Part shown: in pieces, positions 18,862 to 24,015 of the stretch
Layout: every line of letters begins with the position of its first letter
Position numbering within the stretch: the stretch's first letter is position 1
NCBI GenBank assembly: GCA_021464525.1
Contig: JADRCO010000973.1
Location: 1-24,015, forward strand
From: Rhizophagus sp. LPA8_4_AMF
Lineage: Eukaryota; Glomeromycota; Glomeromycetes; Glomerales; Glomeraceae
Direction: 5' to 3'
DNA length: 24,015 bases
The notes under the pieces: generated by a model
Database searches by the model: none
The model's input: only the letters and a program-made list of their open reading frames with translations
Told to the model about the DNA's origin: nothing
Position numbers and translations under genes: made by a program

Positions 18862-20373
18862 TTACTTAGTACCAGCAATTTGAATTCCAATAATTGTAAA
18901 TTGTTCTTTTTTAGGTTTACATAATTTTTGTACCCAATATATACCATCATTTGTTTCTTTTCAAAGTTTTATTTCATCATCTTTTTCTTTAATATTATTA
19001 CATAATACATGTGAATATTCAGAAATCTGGTCATTTTCCCTGTTTTTTTTTTACTTATTCTATTAGTACTAGCAACACTTTGTCATTCTGCACTATAATA
19101 ATAATAAATAATAATATTTATTTTTTAATAATTTACTTTTAAGAAAACTGATAATAAATAATAACATTTATAAATGATTGGAATTATAACATCTGTTACA
19201 TAAGTTCCTTCACTTTATTCTTTTATAAATTCTGGTGCAAATGCTGGATTTGACTAGTTATGTGATCTAAAAATAAAATAATTAATTTTAAAATTATAAT
19301 TTTATTAATATAAATTATAATACTCACACTACTTTAAGAATTTCTGTAATTTCTTTTTGTTTATCATCACTTTCTTTCCATTTTTTATTATGAGTATACT
19401 TATTAAGTGTATTCTTTATAATTTAATACAAAATTTTTACATTGATTATAAATTAATTTGGAATTTTAACAATTAAATTATTTCCAAATTTTCATGTATT
19501 CCATTGCCTTTTAATATATCTAAATCATTACTACTAATAATTCCATTAGCTAATGGATTTTTCCATATTAGATTTTTAGAATCAATTTTATTTATATTTT
19601 TAAGAAGATTTTCTGAAAGTGAATTTGAACCTTATAAAAGTTTAAAATAAATTAATATTTATAAAAATATAAATATTATAAATAATTATATATTTTTTTT
19701 AGCCTTTGAAAGTTTTTTTATATATTCTAAATTTTCTTTTATTATATCATCATTAGAAAATATATCTTCATTCTTTTAATAATAAAATAAAAATTAATAT
19801 ATTTATATTTTGCAAAAAGTAATATAATAAATAAAATAACACCATTTTTAAAACTTTAATATCACATAAACTACATATAGTTTCAAAAACACAATCATAC
19901 TGGCGTAAAAATAGATTTAATTAGTTTCAGCTAATAATAATTTTATTAACCCATTATTTTCCTATCCATGCATGCATGCTATCAAAATTTTATGTAAAAA
20001 TTATTATTCCCGGAAGGCCGTACCATGAATAATAACTCTACATTAGTTTTTCATATAACATTCTTCACTGTTTTCCACAGGTTCAAATCTTTTAATAAAT
20101 AATTGCGCCATATCATTTAGCATGAAAAATAAGTAATATAAATATTTAATAATTTACCTACTTAGGAACATTTTGAAGTTTCTTAAAAAGAATAGAATTT
20201 CTTTCAATTCTATTATTCATTATTTGAATTATAGTTTTACATGTTTCTAATAATTCTTCTTTTTGTATCATTGGAATATCATCCATAATTTTATAAATTA
20301 TTGATGCTGTAGTAATATGTTTAATTGGACTTTCTGTTATAAAATTAATAATTTTATCAATAATAGTAGACAT
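18862..20373 (-). pseudogene. Decayed multi-exon gene of a repeated, uncharacterised fungal family
   Basis: The 5' end looks intact: an ATG at 20373 opens a 71-codon exon beginning MSTIIDKIINFITESPIKH. A possible intron (20161-20089, GTAGGT to TAAAAG) leads to EPVENSEECYMKN, then a stop at 20043-20045. Further exon pieces appear near 19903 (CVFETICSLCDIK), 19772, 19622 and 19400. A clean 61-nt intron (19327-19267, GTGAGT to TTTTTAG) precedes segments containing NPAFAPEF, SEGTYVTDVIIP and QSVASTNRIS, then KETNDGIYWVQKLC and GIQIAG before the terminal stop at 18862-18864. In-frame stops at 19254-19256, 19215-19217, 19083-19085 and 18961-18963 disable it. From memory, similar C-terminal blocks recur in Rhizophagus proteins of unknown function; this is not verified. 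That all pieces belong to one gene is inferred from order and strand. A small insertion-like palindrome at 20001-20035 lies inside. Confidence 0.6.
19967..20035. repeat. CATG tandem tract and adjacent 9-bp inverted repeat
   Basis: CATGCATGCATGC at 19967-19979 is followed by TTATTATTC (20001-20009) and its perfect inverse GAATAATAA (20027-20035) around a GC-rich 17-nt loop. It sits between exon remnants of the decayed gene and may be a solo foldback insertion. Confidence 0.4.
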
Positions 20374-20457
20374 CTTAAAAATATAATAATAAAATTTTTA
20401 AAATAAATTTTTTTTAAAAAAAATAAAATACTTATCTTAATTAATTAGTCATTATTG

Positions 20458-20525
20458 TTGAATGAAGTTACTCGTTGAATAATCTTACTCGTTGAATGAT
20501 CTTACTCGTCAAATGATCTTACTTA
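20458..20525. repeat. 17-bp minisatellite, four units
   Basis: Four consecutive 17-bp units of the form TTGAATGATCTTACTCG run from 20458 to 20525, with the first and last most diverged. They lie between the 3' end of the Crinkler relic and the 5' end of the decayed gene, in non-coding DNA. Confidence 0.75.
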
Positions 20526-20559
20526 TTTAATGAACATATTTATATAAAAAAATTACAAT

Positions 20560-21984
20560 ATATTAGAATTATTAAAATAAATATCCTATCATCATTAAAT
20601 ATAGCAGCACGAACATCCCACCTCTCGACTTTTAGACTACGTTCATAAAGAGAATAGTAGATTCCATTGTATCTACGCATCATAAACGAAGTAACATGAA
20701 AATCCCGCCCTTTAGCCATTAATAAAAAAGGTTACCTTACCCTATCTCTTTAATGAAACCAAATTATCATTAAATAAACTTGTATATTTATATAAATACA
20801 TATCAAGTAGAAATTGTTCGTATTTAAGATCGTAATAATCAACATTATAAAATCTTTTCGGTCTTTTATTATAATCAATCGGGATATGGATATGAACGAG
20901 TTTATTGCTCAAGGAATCTCTATCTTCACATTCGCCAACAGAATCAAAAATATCTATGTTGCATTTTTTAATTGCAGTATCAAGTTTCTTTGGTGATCTG
21001 TTCGGTTAGCATACTGCAAGACAAACCGAGGGATCATTCCTCACTTCAAAAAAATCTCTTGGCCATTTTCTTGGTTACAACATCCTTATAGTAAAACTTT
21101 CTCCAACCCTTGATCTCCTTCCAACTCGATACTGGCATAATTCTTATTATAACTTCACCATCATAATTATCAAAGTTCGTATAATGAGTATACTGAGTAT
21201 ACTTGGATGAACAGATTAGGATTGTTTTAGCATTAACATCTTTGGGTTCCTTGCCGTTACAATATACCAAACTTGTGTATCATCCAGGTATCGATCAATG
21301 CTGTCGCTATAAAAGGCTTCTTTTCCGTCAAAGATAATCGGCGCTCTTTCACAATAGTTATCATATATAACCCTTTCATTTCGTAGTGCAAGTAAATAGA
21401 GTAAGTAATATCCAAAGAAGGTTTTTCCGATACCCGGATTTCCAGTGATACGCACTTTGTCTATTTTCATATCAAAGACAATTAATTTCAGGTCGCGATA
21501 ACATTTACGGATGAACAGAGAAGAAAATTCTTTTTTCTTTCCCAAAATTTGGTATCCTTTTCTAGAACAAGGTTTTCACCATCTGTAACACGCGCGTTCT
21601 TTAGAAATTGACAAAAGTTCTTCAAACTTCCACTATCTTGCTTAAAGAACTTTGCCTCACTCAACGCGAGAGGTTCAACTATGTAAACTATGACATGAAT
21701 ACTCTTCTTAGGCGGGTTCTCTGGCCAGTAGTCTCCGATATCATTTATTGCTGACAGCTCTTCATTGTCGAGTGAGAGATTTCTCAACTGATCGTCGTGA
21801 TCGCCACGAATTTCTACCTTCCATAGCTTAGTCTTTGGCGTCAACGTTAGCAAAAGTTTGCGGATATTTGATATTTTGCCCTTATAGCTTTCTTAAGTTC
21901 ACTAATAGGCTCGTCCCTACTAATTTTAACAGAGAAAGCATTCGCGGCTGTATTACCTTTAACGAGACAGAATAAAATGGGCTT
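20560..21984 (-). pseudogene. Crinkler (CRN) family gene, broken by multiple frameshifts
   Basis: The N-terminal block carries FCLVKGNTAANAF and a following acidic/basic region, the hallmark of the CRN ubiquitin-like header. The next frame has LWKVEI and a P-loop region with TGNPGIGKT (Walker A, about 21420-21446), FFGYYLLYLLA and IVYxxxxx-type strands. Later frames carry GKEPKDVNAKTILICSS, MPVSSWKEI, LQYANRTDHQRN and DSVGECEDRDSLSNKLVH, in the order expected of P-loop CRN proteins. Breaks are visible: no ATG at the expected start (about 21984 reads AAG), frame changes near 21852-21855, 21829-21833, 21531-21543, 21258-21262, 21030-21048 and 20979-20982. From about 20740 to 20560 a weaker open segment may be the C-terminal end. 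The intact family is known from oomycetes and AM fungi as host-directed or intracellular proteins. This copy cannot encode a full protein. Confidence 0.85.
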
Positions 21985-22429
21985 TTAACTATTTTTTTGT
22001 GAAATGCTACAAACTATGAGATCTGCCGTGTGATCATCTACATACCTTTTGCGTCACAGATGTGATTATAGGAGGGGAGTTTTGACTCGTACAGTCGTAT
22101 TAAGAAGTGCGATTATAACTCTATGCGTCATTACGTTATATTTATTTTTAGGTCATCTACCTATTTCGATCAAGAGATTATCCAACAAAGATAAAGTACT
22201 TGATTCATTCTAGTTGCTTTTTCTGAACAGAAAGAGAATGAAAAAAATTAAATACCAGAATACGAGCGTGATGAGCAATTATGATTATATGCGCTAACGC
22301 GTGATAACTTATATAGCAGATGATGCAATTAATCGATAGGCTAAGCTCATTATGGAGATGATCACGTTAGAATTTACGAATTAAAAGGCCATCTCGAATT
22401 CATATCATTTATTCTCTTTCTCAATTATC
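21985..22429. other. Intergenic region between the CRN relic and the MATH-BTB gene
   Basis: It is GC-richer than most intergenic DNA here. A GTATGT donor-like site on the minus strand near 22045 could be a remnant of a CRN leader intron. CT-rich sequence directly before 22430 (about 22410-22427) suits a transcription start region for the plus-strand gene. No gene is supported. Confidence 0.4.
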
Positions 22430-23620
22430 ATGCGTTCATATATAATTTTCTTTTTCCTTTTATTTTTCTTTTTTCCCAACCATGTTATCGGATTTAAATA
22501 TTCAAGCGATGTTACTTGTGCTTTCATTAATTCGCAAGCTAAGAATGAAATATTTTATACATATACTTGGGTAATTAAAGATTTTCAAGACTTTTGTAAC
22601 AAAGAATATTCTGGTAACATATTTAGCGAAAAATTTTATTCTCCTATGTTAAATAATCAAGAAGATAATTATGCTTGGAGAATTTCTCTATATCCACGAT
22701 TCTCTTATAGTAGAAGAGAATATATAAGTGTTTATTTAATAGCATTTCAAACTAATCACGAAAAACAGAATGGATTAAAAAATCGACAAACGAGAACAAA
22801 ATTTGAAATATATTTAAGTGATAATAATATTGAATCAATGACTAGAGAATCATTAAAATTGTTATCACAAAGTGAAATAGAAAGTCATACATTTTTATTT
22901 GATAAGAATATAATCTCATTAGATTATTACGAATTTTGTGAAGTTTCAAATATATTTCCTAATGGGAACACTTCAACAAATACAAATTTAATAATTCGAT
23001 TACATTTTTATAAAAATGAGAATTCCACAGAATCAATACCAAATTATGATAATAATTATAGTTCACAAGATTATTTTAAACAATTTGAAGAATTTGAACA
23101 TTATTTTAATAATGATATATTTAGTGATATAACATTTAAATTTAGTTGTGGATCAGAAATCAAAGCTTCCAAGATGTTTCTCGCTTTTAAATCCCTTCAC
23201 TTTAAAAAATTATTTGAACAAATTGATAAAGATTCTAACGCGTTAATTTTTCACATAGAAGGAGTATCATATAATTGTTTTTACAAATTATTATATTTCG
23301 TTTATACTGGTAGAATTGATAATAATATATCTTATGATGAATTAATTGAATTATATAAAGAATCTAATTGGAGGGAGATTAATGATCTAAAGGAAATCAC
23401 TAGTTGCAGAATTATTAAATTTATTAATGAAAGTACTTGGGATGAAATATTATTATTGGGATGGAAATCAAACAATAATGTCTTAAAAAATTCTGCCATG
23501 AAATTCCTTAGTGATAATTGGACAAAAATTAAGGATACTGATAAAATGAGAAATTTCGAAAATGTGGCTAATATAGAATGGTTAGAAGAATTATTTATTG
23601 CAAAACTCTTTGGTGTATGA
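22430..23620 (+). CDS. MATH-BTB domain protein with an N-terminal signal-peptide-like segment
   Basis: This is a single exon of 396 codons. The ATG is the first after an in-frame TAA at about 22382. Residues 1-21 (MRSYIIFFFLLFFFF..., ending VIG) form a strongly hydrophobic stretch resembling a cleavable signal peptide. A MATH domain spans about 43-193, opening YTWVIKDFQDFC and containing WRISLYPR. A BTB domain spans about 229-330: FSDITFKF, an ASKMFLAFKSLHFKKLF helix region, and VYTGRI at 291-296. A short BACK-like region follows (about 330-396). MATH-BTB proteins such as SPOP are usually substrate adaptors for CUL3 ubiquitin ligases in nucleus or cytosol, MATH binding substrate and BTB binding CUL3 and dimerising. 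A secretion or membrane signal would be at odds with that role. Alternatively the true start could be downstream or in another exon, although no other in-frame ATG is near. No splice breaks are seen. Confidence 0.88.
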   Translation: MRSYIIFFFLLFFFFPNHVIGFKYSSDVTCAFINSQAKNEIFYTYTWVIKDFQDFCNKEYSGNIFSEKFYSPMLNNQEDNYAWRISLYPRFSYSRREYISVYLIAFQTNHEKQNGLKNRQTRTKFEIYLSDNNIESMTRESLKLLSQSEIESHTFLFDKNIISLDYYEFCEVSNIFPNGNTSTNTNLIIRLHFYKNENSTESIPNYDNNYSSQDYFKQFEEFEHYFNNDIFSDITFKFSCGSEIKASKMFLAFKSLHFKKLFEQIDKDSNALIFHIEGVSYNCFYKLLYFVYTGRIDNNISYDELIELYKESNWREINDLKEITSCRIIKFINESTWDEILLLGWKSNNNVLKNSAMKFLSDNWTKIKDTDKMRNFENVANIEWLEELFIAKLFGV

Positions 23621-23826
23621 GGTAATGTTCATAAAAATTTATAGTATTGAATTTTTTGGTTGGTTGTCACAATGGTTATTACAATATTCTTCCTTTTTCA
23701 CTTATCCATTAGAACCACAACGATTAATTAAATCTTTTGTAACCGGATTTTGAGATATTCCCTAATATTTCAGAAGTGTGGCTACTTTTTTGCATGTTAA
23801 ATGACAGATAAGGTCATTAATGAAGG
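23621..23826. other. 3' flank of the MATH-BTB gene
   Basis: No gene or clear polyadenylation signal was identified. The region separates the stop codon from the transposon-like end at 23829. Confidence 0.4.
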
Positions 23827-23828
23827 TA

Positions 23829-24015
23829 CACTCCCCGGTAAAAAGTATCCGACCACCCATAAATTATTATTATAATTGTGCAAATATACTTCTAAGTAAA
23901 GTATATTTTTTAATAATTAACCTATTTATAGTTGTATAATTGAAGTTTTTTATCATGATAAAATGCATATTGTCTGTAAGTTTCATGTAATTTTAATGAA
24001 AATTGAATATTTTAT
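23829..24015. mobile_element. Possible left end of a Tc1/mariner element, cut by the window edge
   Basis: After a TA dinucleotide at 23827-23828 the sequence CACTCCCCGGTAAAAAGTAT begins, followed by CCGACCACCC. Ends of this style, with a GTxAAAAGTAT core and a TA target, are typical of Tc1-like transposons. The rest to the window edge is AT-rich. No right end or transposase is visible. Confidence 0.4.

Noticed and set aside
20814..20996. Plus-strand 60-codon frame
   Set aside because: It is antisense to the C-terminal part of the Crinkler relic.
1..24015. tRNA, rRNA or CRISPR array
   Set aside because: No complete A-box/B-box pair, no rRNA-like conserved block and no regularly spaced repeat-spacer pattern was seen.

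Overview
The window looks like nuclear DNA of an arbuscular mycorrhizal fungus, most like Rhizophagus/Glomeromycotina. It is very AT-rich, its genes are broken by short GT-AG introns, and it carries families expanded in those genomes: tyrosine-kinase-like (TKL) kinases, Crinkler (CRN) proteins, MATH-BTB proteins and ubiquitin-domain proteins. It also holds many short inverted-repeat transposons. The organism is inferred from gene content; nothing was searched.

Layout: 1-2300 is gene-free and made of non-autonomous DNA transposons: one nested pair, a foldback element and a ~750 bp terminal-inverted-repeat (TIR) element. 2385-3064 (+) may hold a small spliced membrane-protein gene behind a TATA box. 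3249-4424 (+) is an intact single-exon gene joining a repeat-rich N-terminus, a ubiquitin-like domain ending in Gly-Gly and a C-terminal domain resembling ADP-ribosyltransferases. 5059-5394 (-) is a possible exon. 5828-8842 is a gene-free block bounded by degenerate inverted repeats, with an extremely AT-rich core. 10245-12492 (-) is a two-exon TKL gene of 720 codons that has lost two catalytic residues and is probably a pseudokinase. 13603-14788 (-) is an unidentified decayed gene, and 15509-15680 (-) looks like the tail exon of a membrane protein. 16091-18578 contains three transposon relics, one a clear hAT-type MITE with an 8-bp target duplication. 18862-20373 (-) is a decayed multi-exon gene. 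20560-21984 (-) is a Crinkler gene ruined by at least six breaks. 22430-23620 (+) is an intact MATH-BTB gene with an unusual signal-peptide-like start. The window ends in what looks like the tip of a Tc1/mariner element.

The intact genes do not form an operon or a pathway. A loose theme is ubiquitin-related biology and signalling (ubiquitin-like/ART-like protein, MATH-BTB protein, CRN N-terminal domain, TKL pseudokinase), as expected of expanded, fast-evolving families in a transposon-rich compartment. The most interesting items are the ubiquitin-like/ART-like fusion, the pseudokinase and the MATH-BTB protein with a possible secretion signal.
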